This document shows, in pieces, positions 17,352-24,879 of a stretch of DNA of 39,528 nt (the stretch's first letter is position 1; each line of letters begins with the position of its first letter). Location: NCBI GenBank assembly GCA_964564735.1, contig CAZMCH010000032.1:1-39528 (forward strand). Direction: 5' to 3'. Below the pieces are notes generated by a model, which was not told where the DNA came from, ran no database searches, and worked only from the letters and a program-made list of their open reading frames with translations. The DNA is from CAZMCH01 sp964564735 (GTDB taxonomy: Bacteria; Poribacteria; DTPJ01). The position numbers and the translations under genes are program-made.

Positions 17352-18752
17352 ATGGTGAACTATGAAGCCCATCAAAATATAGTAAATAACAACCTCCGAG
17401 ATAAGAAAAAAAACTACGGTATGTTTTTCACTCCTGAGAATGTTATTGACTTCATGGTTGGGCTGGTTGATTTTAGACAATATAAAAATAAGAAAGATAT
17501 TGCTATATTAGAACCTGCTTGCGGATTAGCTCAGTTTATATTTGGAATAAAGAGGAATCAACCTGATTTCTTTCAGCAAGCCAAGATATTCGGTATAGAA
17601 ATTAATCGGGATGTTATTGACTATTTGGATAAATTAATCATTGATGGCAATATTGAATTAATCAATGCCGATTATCTTCTATGGCAAACAGAAACATTAT
17701 TTGATCTAATTATAGGCAATCCACCATACGGGATTCCAAGCCTTTCTGACCATTATACAATAAAGGTAAATAACGATACAAAACAACAATATAAATACCT
17801 TTATGAGACTTGGTTTGGTAAATATAATGTCTATGGGGCATTTATAGAAAATTCTATCAAGCTGTTAAAGTCTGAAGGAAGATTGATCTTTGTTGTCCCA
17901 GCTACATTTATGATTCTGGATGAGTTCAGAAAATTGAGAAAGTTTTTATCTCAAAATGGTAAAACGAGCATAATCTATTTAGGACCTAATGCGTTTAAGC
18001 CTGAAGCTGATGTTTCCTCAGCAGTGCTAGATTTTCATAAATCTGATAAAATTGCTTCGTATCTGGAACTTTCGGAATTTCGTGATAATGAAATTTGCAT
18101 AATAAAATCCGATTCTGATTGGAATGGTGAAGTAATCAAATTTAAGACGAATTATACTCAGGCGTTAGGGAATACTTGCTCTTATCAATTAGGCGATATT
18201 TACGATATTAGGGTATCTCTCCGAACATCTGAGATTAAAAATAGTTCCTACATAGAAAAAGAAATGCCTATTCAACAGGAAAATTATCTTCCGCTTTTGA
18301 ATGGGCGAAATCTTAAATGCAATAAAATCATCTATGATAACCTGACGGGCTATTGGATTAAGAAATCTGATATAAATAAACTCAGAGGATATTTTGAAAA
18401 GCCTCATATCGTTGTTGGTTTGGGGTTTCGGGAAAACGGAAAGGTTGCTGGCGCTTTAGATGAAAAATGCTATCCATGGATGGGTGATATTTATCATCTA
18501 TTGAAAAAAGACGATCTCTTTGGTTCAGAATTTGACATGAACGAAAGGGATGTTGTAGAATATATAAATTCCATCTATGTCCAAAAATATGTAAAAGACA
18601 TATATCGGGAAATCACTTATCATTTGAGCATTTCCCAGTTGAAAAGCTTGCCATTGCCTACGAAAAGCGAATGGGAATCAATAAAGCTATGGAAAAATCT
18701 GTTAATTAACCTAGAAAATAACGAATGTCATAGGGAAATCAAATGCGCATAA
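17352..18752 (+). CDS. M.TaqI-like DNA N6-adenine methyltransferase
   Basis: 466 residues. Motif I reads LEPACGLAQF near residue 53 (M.TaqI has LEPACAHGPF, from memory) and the catalytic motif IV is NPPY at 123-126 in DLIIGNPPYGI. The following segments KYNVYGAF, RLIFVVPATFMIL, LPLLNGRNLK and YREITYHLSISQLKSLPLP keep the order of M.TaqI, including its target-recognition domain (TaqI_C). It is therefore a gamma-class adenine methylase, possibly with a TCGA-like target, though specificity is inference. No partner restriction gene is in the window. It begins 9 bases after the acyl-CoA dehydrogenase stop with its own GAGG site, and its last 10 bases overlap the start of etfB, so it is embedded in the acd-etf operon. 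Confidence 0.88.
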   Translation: MVNYEAHQNIVNNNLRDKKKNYGMFFTPENVIDFMVGLVDFRQYKNKKDIAILEPACGLAQFIFGIKRNQPDFFQQAKIFGIEINRDVIDYLDKLIIDGNIELINADYLLWQTETLFDLIIGNPPYGIPSLSDHYTIKVNNDTKQQYKYLYETWFGKYNVYGAFIENSIKLLKSEGRLIFVVPATFMILDEFRKLRKFLSQNGKTSIIYLGPNAFKPEADVSSAVLDFHKSDKIASYLELSEFRDNEICIIKSDSDWNGEVIKFKTNYTQALGNTCSYQLGDIYDIRVSLRTSEIKNSSYIEKEMPIQQENYLPLLNGRNLKCNKIIYDNLTGYWIKKSDINKLRGYFEKPHIVVGLGFRENGKVAGALDEKCYPWMGDIYHLLKKDDLFGSEFDMNERDVVEYINSIYVQKYVKDIYREITYHLSISQLKSLPLPTKSEWESIKLWKNLLINLENNECHREIKCA

Positions 18753-19525
18753 TAGTTTGTATAAAACAGGTTTCAGATACAGATCAGATGAAGTTTGATA
18801 AAGAGACTTACTCTCTCATACGTGAAGGCGTGCCGTTTATCATAAATCCGTTTGATGAAAACGCCCTTGAAGCTGGATTGCAGATAAAGGAAAAGTATGG
18901 CGGAGAGGTAATCGTTATCAGTATGGGACCGCCACAGGTTGCGGAATCGCTTCGTCATGCAATAGGGATGGGTGCTGATAAAGCAATACTCCTAAGCGAT
19001 AGGCGTTTTGCCCTTGCAGATACGCTTGCAACGTCTTACACGCTTGCTACTGCCATAAAAAAGATAGGTGATTTTGATCTTGTCTTGTTCGGCAAGCAGT
19101 CTGTTGATAGCGATACGGGGCAAGTTGGTCCCAGTGTCGCAGAATTGCTTGATGCTCCACAGATAACCTATGCAAGAAAGATAGAGATAGCAGACCAAAA
19201 AATAATCGCTGAAAGGATGTTAGAGGGCTATTCCGAGATTATAGAATCCCCTATGCCTGCTGTTGTGAGTGTCGTCAGAGAGATAAACAAACCAAGACAT
19301 CCCTCATTAAAGGGTGTTCTAAAGGCAAAGAAGGCTGAGATACCTGTATGGACTCCCGATGATATTAATGCTGACCCATTAAGGATCGGGAAAAATGGCT
19401 CTGCCACTGTCGTTACTGGAACATTTACGCCATCATTAAAGGGCAAAAACGAGATATTAGAAGGCACTCCAGAAGAAATAGCGGAAACGCTTTTTTCTAG
19501 GCTGAGAGAGCAGAATTTGATCTGA
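18743..19525 (+). CDS. etfB: Electron transfer flavoprotein beta subunit
   Basis: 260 residues beginning MRIIVCIKQVSDTDQM, with INPFDENALEAGLQIKE, GADKAILLSD and FGKQSVDSDTGQVGPSVAE, all ETF-beta signatures (AMP-binding side). It forms the soluble ETF heterodimer with EtfA and takes electrons from acyl-CoA dehydrogenase. Its ATG lies inside the end of the methyltransferase gene (10-base overlap). The partner etfA is 674 bases away because a toxin-antitoxin pair lies between them. Confidence 0.93.
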   Translation: MRIIVCIKQVSDTDQMKFDKETYSLIREGVPFIINPFDENALEAGLQIKEKYGGEVIVISMGPPQVAESLRHAIGMGADKAILLSDRRFALADTLATSYTLATAIKKIGDFDLVLFGKQSVDSDTGQVGPSVAELLDAPQITYARKIEIADQKIIAERMLEGYSEIIESPMPAVVSVVREINKPRHPSLKGVLKAKKAEIPVWTPDDINADPLRIGKNGSATVVTGTFTPSLKGKNEILEGTPEEIAETLFSRLREQNLI

Positions 19526-19536
19526 AGGTGATATAG

Positions 19537-19887
19537 ATGATTAAGTCATTAGACAAGCCCGTTGAAAAAATGACCTTGCAAGATTTACAGGATATAGTCA
19601 GACAAATTATTCGTGAGGAATTATCATCTCGTTGGCGTATTGATGATGAAGGTAATATTATATTCCTCTATGAAGAAGATTATATAGATTACCTTGATAA
19701 GCGCAAAGGGGAAATTCCTAGCGAAATTAATGCTTTTTTCGTTAATGATCAGGGCTTCACTGTTCGATATGCAGATGAAATACTAACTTCAAAAGCAAAA
19801 AAACGTATTGAAAAAGCAAAGCAAGAAATAGCAGATGGTAAGGGATTAACCCTTTCAGAAGTCAAACAAAGAATTAATGCAAGATGA
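19537..19887 (+). CDS. Putative antitoxin of a RelE/ParE-type toxin-antitoxin pair
   Basis: 116 residues, acidic and helix-rich. Its end, KAKQEIADGKGLTLSEVKQRI, resembles the toxin-wrapping tail of RelB/Phd-type and related small antitoxins. The N-terminal half (RIDDEGNIIFLYEEDYIDYL) is not recognised as a standard DNA-binding fold. It starts 11 bases after the etfB stop with a GAAGGTG ribosome site, and its last 11 bases overlap the toxin gene, a typical TA layout in which translation is coupled. Confidence 0.7.
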   Translation: MIKSLDKPVEKMTLQDLQDIVRQIIREELSSRWRIDDEGNIIFLYEEDYIDYLDKRKGEIPSEINAFFVNDQGFTVRYADEILTSKAKKRIEKAKQEIADGKGLTLSEVKQRINAR

Positions 19888-20170
19888 TAAGCAAAAATGG
19901 GAAGCCATAATATCGCCTTTGGCACTACGCAGGCTTGAGCATTTGCCAAGAGAAATCGCACAAAATATTATTGATAAAATCGAGTGGTTATGTTCGGATG
20001 TTAATGCAATAAAACATTCACGATTAAAAGGTGGAAACGAATTTAGCCTTCATTCAGGACAATATCGGATCATATATTTGCTAGATCATCCACATCAGCG
20101 TATTGATATTTTGGATATTGGCAAGCATGATGAAACTTATAAAAGATTACAAAATAGGCAAAAAACATAA
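19877..20170 (+). CDS. RelE/ParE superfamily toxin
   Basis: 97 residues, basic. The plasmid-stabilisation (RelE/ParE) fold is recognisable from LALRRLEHLPREIAQNIIDKI, then RLKGG, the strand QYRIIYLLD, and the C-terminal IDILDIGKHDETYKRL. RelE proteins cleave mRNA at the ribosome and ParE proteins inhibit gyrase; which applies here cannot be told. It overlaps the upstream antitoxin by 11 bases and ends 28 bases before etfA, so the pair interrupts the etfBA operon. Confidence 0.85.
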   Translation: MQDDKQKWEAIISPLALRRLEHLPREIAQNIIDKIEWLCSDVNAIKHSRLKGGNEFSLHSGQYRIIYLLDHPHQRIDILDIGKHDETYKRLQNRQKT

Positions 20171-20198
20171 AAACAAATATGGATGAGTATAGTCTTAA

Positions 20199-21227
20199 AT
20201 GGAAAACATAACGGAAAAAAATCTTAATGAATACAATGGTTTTTGGGTATTTGCAGAACAGCGTAACGGAGTTCTGATGAACGTTGCGTTGGAATTACTT
20301 GGCGCAGGTCGGGAATTGGCTGATATATTGGGCGTGCCATTGTCCGCAGTCCTTCTCGGCAACGGAACTGACGAGATGAGCAAGCAATTGATCCATTTCG
20401 GTGCAGATAAAGTCTATGTTGTTGATCATCCGTTACTTAAACAATATCAAACCAACGCATACACAAAAGCAATAGTATCATTAATTAACAAATATAAGCC
20501 TGAAATAATGCTTTTTGGTGCAACGATTTTGGGTAGAGACCTTGCCCCTAGAATTGCCACAAGGTTACAGATTGGTCTTTCTGCTGATTGCGTTCAGCTT
20601 GCGATAGATAAGGAAAAACGCCTGTTAGAGCAAACAAAACCAGCATTTGGCGGAAACGTCATGGCAACGATTGTTATTCCTAATCATCGCCCACAGATGG
20701 CAACCATACGTCCAAACGTTATGAAACGTCTTGATCCGCAGACATCTCGAACAGGTGAAATTATCAAAGTTGATGATGTATCTATTCAGGCTGATGATCT
20801 ATTCACAAAGATAATAGATATTGTCCAAGAGACAGAATCAGCAGTGAATATTCAGGAAGCAAAGATAATCGTTGCCGGTGGATTTGGGCTTGGTAAAGCA
20901 GAAAACTTTGGTATGTTAAAGGAACTTGCGGATTTGCTTGGCGGTGCTGTTGGTGCTTCTCGTGCAGCGGTTGATGCTGATTGGATACCATCATATCATT
21001 TAGTCGGTCAGACGGGTAAGACCGTCCAACCGAAACTTTATATTGCCTGTGGTATTTCGGGCTGTATTCAGCATATTGTCGGAATGCAGTCATCAGAGAC
21101 AATTATAGCAATCAATAAAGACCCAAAAGCACCAATATTTAATATTGCTACTTATGGAATAGTCGGTGATGCAATGGAGATTGTTCCTGCCTTAGTAAAA
21201 ACCTTTCGTGAGAAATTAGGGAAATGA
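20199..21227 (+). CDS. etfA: Electron transfer flavoprotein alpha subunit
   Basis: 342 residues. The C-terminal FAD domain (about 200-340) shows VAGGFGLGKAENF, GGAVGASRAAVDADW, the glycine-rich LVGQTGKTVQPKLYIACGISG and INKDPKAPIFNIATYGIVGD. It binds FAD and completes the ETF dimer with EtfB. No strong ribosome site precedes its ATG, so it may rely on read-through from the toxin gene upstream. Its stop is 2 bases from the stop of the convergent aspartate kinase gene, leaving no room for a terminator between them. Confidence 0.93.
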   Translation: MENITEKNLNEYNGFWVFAEQRNGVLMNVALELLGAGRELADILGVPLSAVLLGNGTDEMSKQLIHFGADKVYVVDHPLLKQYQTNAYTKAIVSLINKYKPEIMLFGATILGRDLAPRIATRLQIGLSADCVQLAIDKEKRLLEQTKPAFGGNVMATIVIPNHRPQMATIRPNVMKRLDPQTSRTGEIIKVDDVSIQADDLFTKIIDIVQETESAVNIQEAKIIVAGGFGLGKAENFGMLKELADLLGGAVGASRAAVDADWIPSYHLVGQTGKTVQPKLYIACGISGCIQHIVGMQSSETIIAINKDPKAPIFNIATYGIVGDAMEIVPALVKTFREKLGK

Positions 21228-21229
21228 AA

Positions 21230-22546
21230 TCATCTCAAGTATTTCTCATATACAGCTTTGACAGCTTTTGTGCCATCTGAACTATCAATTCCGTAAACTA
21301 TACACCTTTCTTGCGACCCTTGTGTTATAAATTTAATATTTACGCCTGCGTTTGCTAATGTCAACTGAATTTCTGCAGAAATGCCCCTATATCCCTTCAA
21401 CCCCTTGCCTGCAACGACCAAAGAACCAAGACGCTCTTGAAATTCTATATTCGCATCGTATCCTGTTATCATCCTGAGCTTTCTCTCTATCTTTCCAACA
21501 CTATCACGTTTTAGCTGGCTTTCTTTCAATACAATGGAAACGTCATCTATTGCACTAGGGATAAATTCAACAGATATTTTATCGTCCTCAAACACCTGTA
21601 AAATTCTTCTGACAATGCCAACTTCTTCGTTTAGACCGAATCTCTCAATATTAAATGAGCAAAAACCATCCTGATACGCAACACCAACAATGGGCTTATC
21701 AGTATCGCTAATCCTGTCTTGAAGTATGTATGTTCCATCATTGGGATAATTAAAAGTATTTCGAATATGTATTGATACACCCTTTCTTGCAACAGGTTCC
21801 ATAGCTTCAGGGTGCATAATTGTAAATCCCGAATATGCAAGGTCGCGCATTTCCCTAAAGGTTAATTCTGGAACTTTATGAGGGTTATCTACGATAGCAG
21901 GACTTGCAGCAAGAACGCCATCGGTATCTGTAAAAACTTCATACATAGCAGCGTCAATAGAAGCGGCGATATATGCTCCTGTAACGTCAGATGCGTTTCT
22001 GCCAAATGTAGCAATCAATCCGTCTTTTGTGTATCCATAAAAACCCGGCACCACGCATGTCCAAGATATATTTGCCATTCTTGTTGCAATCATAGACTCT
22101 GATACAGGCTGTATTTTTGCATTATCGAATTCATCTGAAACAAGGAAAAGCTCTATCGGATCAATATATTCTGCATCAAGATATTGGGCAAGTAATCTCG
22201 CACATGCCTCTTCACCAAATGCCTTCAGCGATGCCAAATATTCGTCTTCATCTAGTTCTCTCTCAATACGTTCATTTAGTAATTTTGATATATCATCAAG
22301 AGATTTATCAGGCATGATTTCTTTATATCTACCAATGATTTTATTTACCAAAGATTGATCTTTTGTTTTTGCCAATTCTATGAGCATGTCAGTAACTTTT
22401 ATGTCATCTTTACTGCGTCTGCCGGGAGCAGAAACAACAATAACTTTTCTTTTTGAATCATCACTTGTTATTTTTTTTATTCTCTCAAAATCGTTTGTGC
22501 ATGTAATTGAGCTTCCACCATATTTACTAACAATAACATCCATCAT
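21230..22546 (-). CDS. Aspartate kinase, second and divergent type
   Basis: 438 residues. The kinase domain opens VSKYGGSSITC, with RNASDVTGAYIA and EVFTDTDGVLAASP, and the C-terminal third has ACT-like segments (FCSFNIERFGLNEEVG, then GSLVVAGKGLKGYRGISAEI). It is longer than, and clearly different from, LysC at 7760-8977, and looks like the monofunctional YclM-type class of Bacillota. Two adjacent ATGs (22546, 22543) follow AAGGAG; the first is used here. Paralogous aspartokinases usually answer to different end products. It is monocistronic with its own promoter. Confidence 0.9.
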   Translation of the reverse strand: MMDVIVSKYGGSSITCTNDFERIKKITSDDSKRKVIVVSAPGRRSKDDIKVTDMLIELAKTKDQSLVNKIIGRYKEIMPDKSLDDISKLLNERIERELDEDEYLASLKAFGEEACARLLAQYLDAEYIDPIELFLVSDEFDNAKIQPVSESMIATRMANISWTCVVPGFYGYTKDGLIATFGRNASDVTGAYIAASIDAAMYEVFTDTDGVLAASPAIVDNPHKVPELTFREMRDLAYSGFTIMHPEAMEPVARKGVSIHIRNTFNYPNDGTYILQDRISDTDKPIVGVAYQDGFCSFNIERFGLNEEVGIVRRILQVFEDDKISVEFIPSAIDDVSIVLKESQLKRDSVGKIERKLRMITGYDANIEFQERLGSLVVAGKGLKGYRGISAEIQLTLANAGVNIKFITQGSQERCIVYGIDSSDGTKAVKAVYEKYLR

Positions 22547-22602
22547 TCAATCATACTCCTTTTCTTATTAGTCATATTTATACTTATCTTTATAATATAA
22601 TA

Positions 22603-22631
22603 ATTTTATTATGAATTACATTAGTAGTCAA
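22603..22631 (-). promoter_or_regulatory. Sigma-70-type promoter for the second aspartate kinase
   Basis: On the minus strand TTGACT (22631-22626) and TAAAAT (22608-22603) are 17 bases apart, each one base from consensus. The leader to the ATG at 22546 is about 50 bases; no riboswitch is visible. Confidence 0.6.
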
Positions 22632-22700
22632 TGGGTAATACGTGACGAGTGATGGGGATGGGTGAAATGTAAAAGGTAAAGGATAATATAGCTCAACATC

Positions 22701-23249
22701 TTAATAAATTGTGTTCCCATTTTTGCTTTTATCTCTAATCTTTTTTCTGACTATAAATATAGCACGTCTATATCTTGATCTTGTTGCTTCATAACCTAAA
22801 TCAAGTTTCTGGGCAATTTCAATAAAAGACAAGCCCTCGCTATGTCTTAGTATTAGTATTTCCTTATATTTACTCGGTATTTCCCGCAAAATTTGTTCAA
22901 TTACAAGATCATTATTCAGTTTTTCCCATGGATCAAATATTTGTTGAGCATATATGTCACTTATATTATCTCTATTTCTTGATGTTTGTCGATGGTAGTC
23001 AGCGACCTTATTCATTGTTAATCTGTGAAACCAAGTTGCAAAGGCTGATCTTTCCTCAAAGCTATATATTGAATTTATAAGTCCTATAAATATATCTTGT
23101 GTTACATCATCAACATCGTATTCTGGCACAAGATTATTAACTCTGTTATGCACTTTTGGCAGATGCAGTTTAACAAGAGCTTCTAAACAATCTTGATCGC
23201 CGTTTTTTATTCGTCTTATAAGTTCCTCATCAGATAATCTAGTTTCCAT
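22701..23249 (-). CDS. ECF-type RNA polymerase sigma factor
   Basis: 182 residues. Region 2 (about 8-80) contains VDDVTQDIFIGLINSIYSFEERSAFATWFHRL, and region 4 (about 118-175) contains IPSKYKEILILRHSEGLSFIEIAQKL and an helix-turn-helix YEATRSRYRRA. There is no region 1 or 3, so it is an ECF sigma and not FliA. No anti-sigma gene adjoins it: the second aspartate kinase lies downstream and the flagellar operon is divergent upstream. No Shine-Dalgarno sequence is visible before the ATG. Its targets are unknown; the head-to-head placement with flgB is suggestive only. Confidence 0.88.
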   Translation of the reverse strand: METRLSDEELIRRIKNGDQDCLEALVKLHLPKVHNRVNNLVPEYDVDDVTQDIFIGLINSIYSFEERSAFATWFHRLTMNKVADYHRQTSRNRDNISDIYAQQIFDPWEKLNNDLVIEQILREIPSKYKEILILRHSEGLSFIEIAQKLDLGYEATRSRYRRAIFIVRKKIRDKSKNGNTIY

Positions 23250-23332
23250 TTTTTATTATATTATCTATGTTTTATATATTTTGTATCATTTTTTATTGTA
23301 TAGGAAATTATACTTTTTGTATTGATTCAAGA

Positions 23333-23391
23333 AGACCCTTCACTTTGTTCAGGGTGACACTTTGCTGTCATTTTGAGTGAAGCGAAAATCT
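23333..23391. repeat. REP-like imperfect palindrome
   Basis: The left arm AGACCCTTCACTTTGTTCAG... and the right arm ending GAGTGAAGCGAAAATCT form an imperfect inverted repeat, with 17 of 27 aligned positions matching and the mismatches almost all transitions. The central bases GTGACACTTTGCTGTCA form the loop-proximal stem. The sequence style (TTCAC...TTCAGGGTGACA...TGTCATTTTGAGTGAAGCGAAAATC split over the two arms) matches a dispersed palindrome type found in many unrelated genomes. Confidence 0.6.
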
Positions 23392-23620
23392 TTTTTATGT
23401 TTTATATATCGGTATATTGCTATAAAACTTTAACTTGATTCAGGGCATATATTTCTCACTAAAGGAAAAAAATTCCCTCAAGAATATGCGTAACTTAGCC
23501 GATAGGTATAGCATGAAAAAAAATATAAATATGATCATTTGAGAATAGTTCTATTATGATTAATAGTATATTTTGTTTGATTGTTATTTGATTATATTTT
23601 AGGATAACAGCTATTTCTAT

Positions 23621-23636
23621 TGGCATATTCTTTGCT
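23621..23636 (+). promoter_or_regulatory. Sigma-54 (-24/-12) promoter of the flagellar operon
   Basis: TGGCATATTCTTTGCT fits the RpoN consensus TGGCAYRN4TTGCW at every fixed position, with GG at 23622-23623 and GC at 23634-23635 in exact spacing. The predicted transcript start is near 23647, about 68 bases before flgB. This is the only such match I noticed in intergenic DNA of the window. An RpoN and an enhancer-binding activator must be encoded elsewhere. Confidence 0.75.
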
Positions 23637-23714
23637 TTGTATAATAATTGCTTGTTTTCTAAGTTAGATTTTTATATCTGATAAGCCTTTTTTCTGAATG
23701 ATGAGGTTACGATA

Positions 23715-24092
23715 ATGTGTTTTGATAAGACAATGAATTTACTTTCGGCAGGTATATATTACAGTGGTTTGAGGCACAAGGTTATTGCAAATAATATCGC
23801 CAATATTAATACCCCAAATTATAAGGCAATGGATATTACTTTCAAAGAACAACTTGCATTATGTGCAAAATCCAGTAGTGCGGAAGGTGTAACCATAGGT
23901 TCTCTTCCTCCACCAACGAGTATATATTCAACATATCTGAGTGATCAGAGACCGTCAATTGATCTAAACACTGTTGATATAGATCAGGAACAGGTTAAGT
24001 TGGCACAAAATACGCTTTTTCATAATTCTTGTCTTCAATTATTAACAAGTAAACTTCGCATAATAAAAGCTGGAATAACAGGCAATACATAG
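23715..24092 (+). CDS. flgB: Flagellar basal-body rod protein FlgB
   Basis: 125 residues. The N-terminal rod signature LRHKVIANNIANINTPNYKAMDI is at about 20-42, and FlgB-type spacing continues to the C-terminal VKLAQNTLFHNSC helix. It is exported by the flagellar type III apparatus and forms the proximal rod. It is the first gene of the operon, with GAGG eight to nine bases upstream of the ATG. Confidence 0.94.
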   Translation: MCFDKTMNLLSAGIYYSGLRHKVIANNIANINTPNYKAMDITFKEQLALCAKSSSAEGVTIGSLPPPTSIYSTYLSDQRPSIDLNTVDIDQEQVKLAQNTLFHNSCLQLLTSKLRIIKAGITGNT

Positions 24093-24109
24093 AGTAAGGT
24101 GATTAAATT

Positions 24110-24535
24110 ATGGATTTTTTTAATGCAATGGATATAAGCGCAACGGGGCTTATAACTCAAAGATATCGTATGAATGTATCTTCTGAAAATTTGGCTAATA
24201 TAGATTCAACAAGGACCGCAAACGGTCAGCCATATCGTAGAAAACAAGTTGTTCTTGAGGCAGTTGGTAATATTTATGAGCCATTTCCACAAATAATGGG
24301 AAATTTGGGCGGGGCAAGAGTTGTAGAAATTATAGAAGACCCAACACCTTATAGACAGGTAAACCGTCCCGGACATCCTGATGCTGATAAAAATGGAAAT
24401 GTTCTAATGCCCAATGTTAATGCAGTTCTAGAGATGGCAGATATAATGTCTGCAACGCGAGCATACGAAGCAAATATAAATGCTTTCAATTCTGCCAAAA
24501 GTATGATTACAAAGTCTTGGGAGTTGTCGAAGTAG
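24110..24535 (+). CDS. flgC: Flagellar basal-body rod protein FlgC
   Basis: 141 residues. N-terminal ISATGLITQRYRMNVSSENLANIDST and C-terminal NVNAVLEMADIMSATRAYEANINAFNSAK are both classical FlgC sequences, interrupted here by position only. It forms the rod with FlgB and FlgF. It follows flgB by 17 bases. Confidence 0.95.
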   Translation: MDFFNAMDISATGLITQRYRMNVSSENLANIDSTRTANGQPYRRKQVVLEAVGNIYEPFPQIMGNLGGARVVEIIEDPTPYRQVNRPGHPDADKNGNVLMPNVNAVLEMADIMSATRAYEANINAFNSAKSMITKSWELSK

Positions 24536-24547
24536 GAGAATAAGAAG

Positions 24548-24850
24548 ATGAAAATTGATCAGCTAGTTATTTCAATGGATCAATTGAAAAATACTCAATC
24601 AAAAAAAGCTGATGAAAATGAGACAAAACGGGCTTCTTTTTCTAAAACGCTTATGGAATCTATCGAAAAAGTCAATGCCATGCAAAAAGATGCAGATAAA
24701 GCTATAGATGAGCTTGTAATAGGAGATAGCAAAGATATTGTTCAAACAATGATCGCTATGGAAAAGGCTGATGTCTCATTTCGTATGATGATACAGATAC
24801 GTAATAAAATACTTCAAGCCTATGAGGAAGTTATGCGAATGCAAGTTTGA
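24548..24850 (+). CDS. fliE: Flagellar hook-basal body protein FliE
   Basis: 100 residues, with the conserved C-terminal half DIVQTMIAMEKADVSFRMMI and IRNKILQAYEEVMRMQV. It is the adaptor between the MS ring and the rod. The ATG is preceded by AGGAGAATAAG. It sits between flgC and fliF as in most flagellar operons. Confidence 0.95.
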   Translation: MKIDQLVISMDQLKNTQSKKADENETKRASFSKTLMESIEKVNAMQKDADKAIDELVIGDSKDIVQTMIAMEKADVSFRMMIQIRNKILQAYEEVMRMQV

Positions 24851-24879
24851 TTGCTTATATGTTGATCTGGGGGAGATAG

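Larger units (their letters stand above)
23250..23714. other. 465-base intergenic region between the sigma factor and flgB
   Basis: Very AT-rich and without an open reading frame of note. It holds a 59-base REP-like inverted repeat (23333-23391) near the sigma gene and a sigma-54 promoter (23621-23636) near flgB. No clear promoter for the sigma gene could be picked out. Confidence 0.7.

Noticed and set aside
22620..22690. Purine-rich degenerate repeats (GGGTAATACGTGACGAGTGA and following)
   Set aside because: Looks like slippage-type intergenic sequence; no regular unit or pairing arm could be supported.
22701..23249. FliA (sigma-28) candidate next to the flagellar operon
   Set aside because: Only regions 2 and 4 are present and the length is 182 residues; FliA has region 3 and about 230-250 residues.
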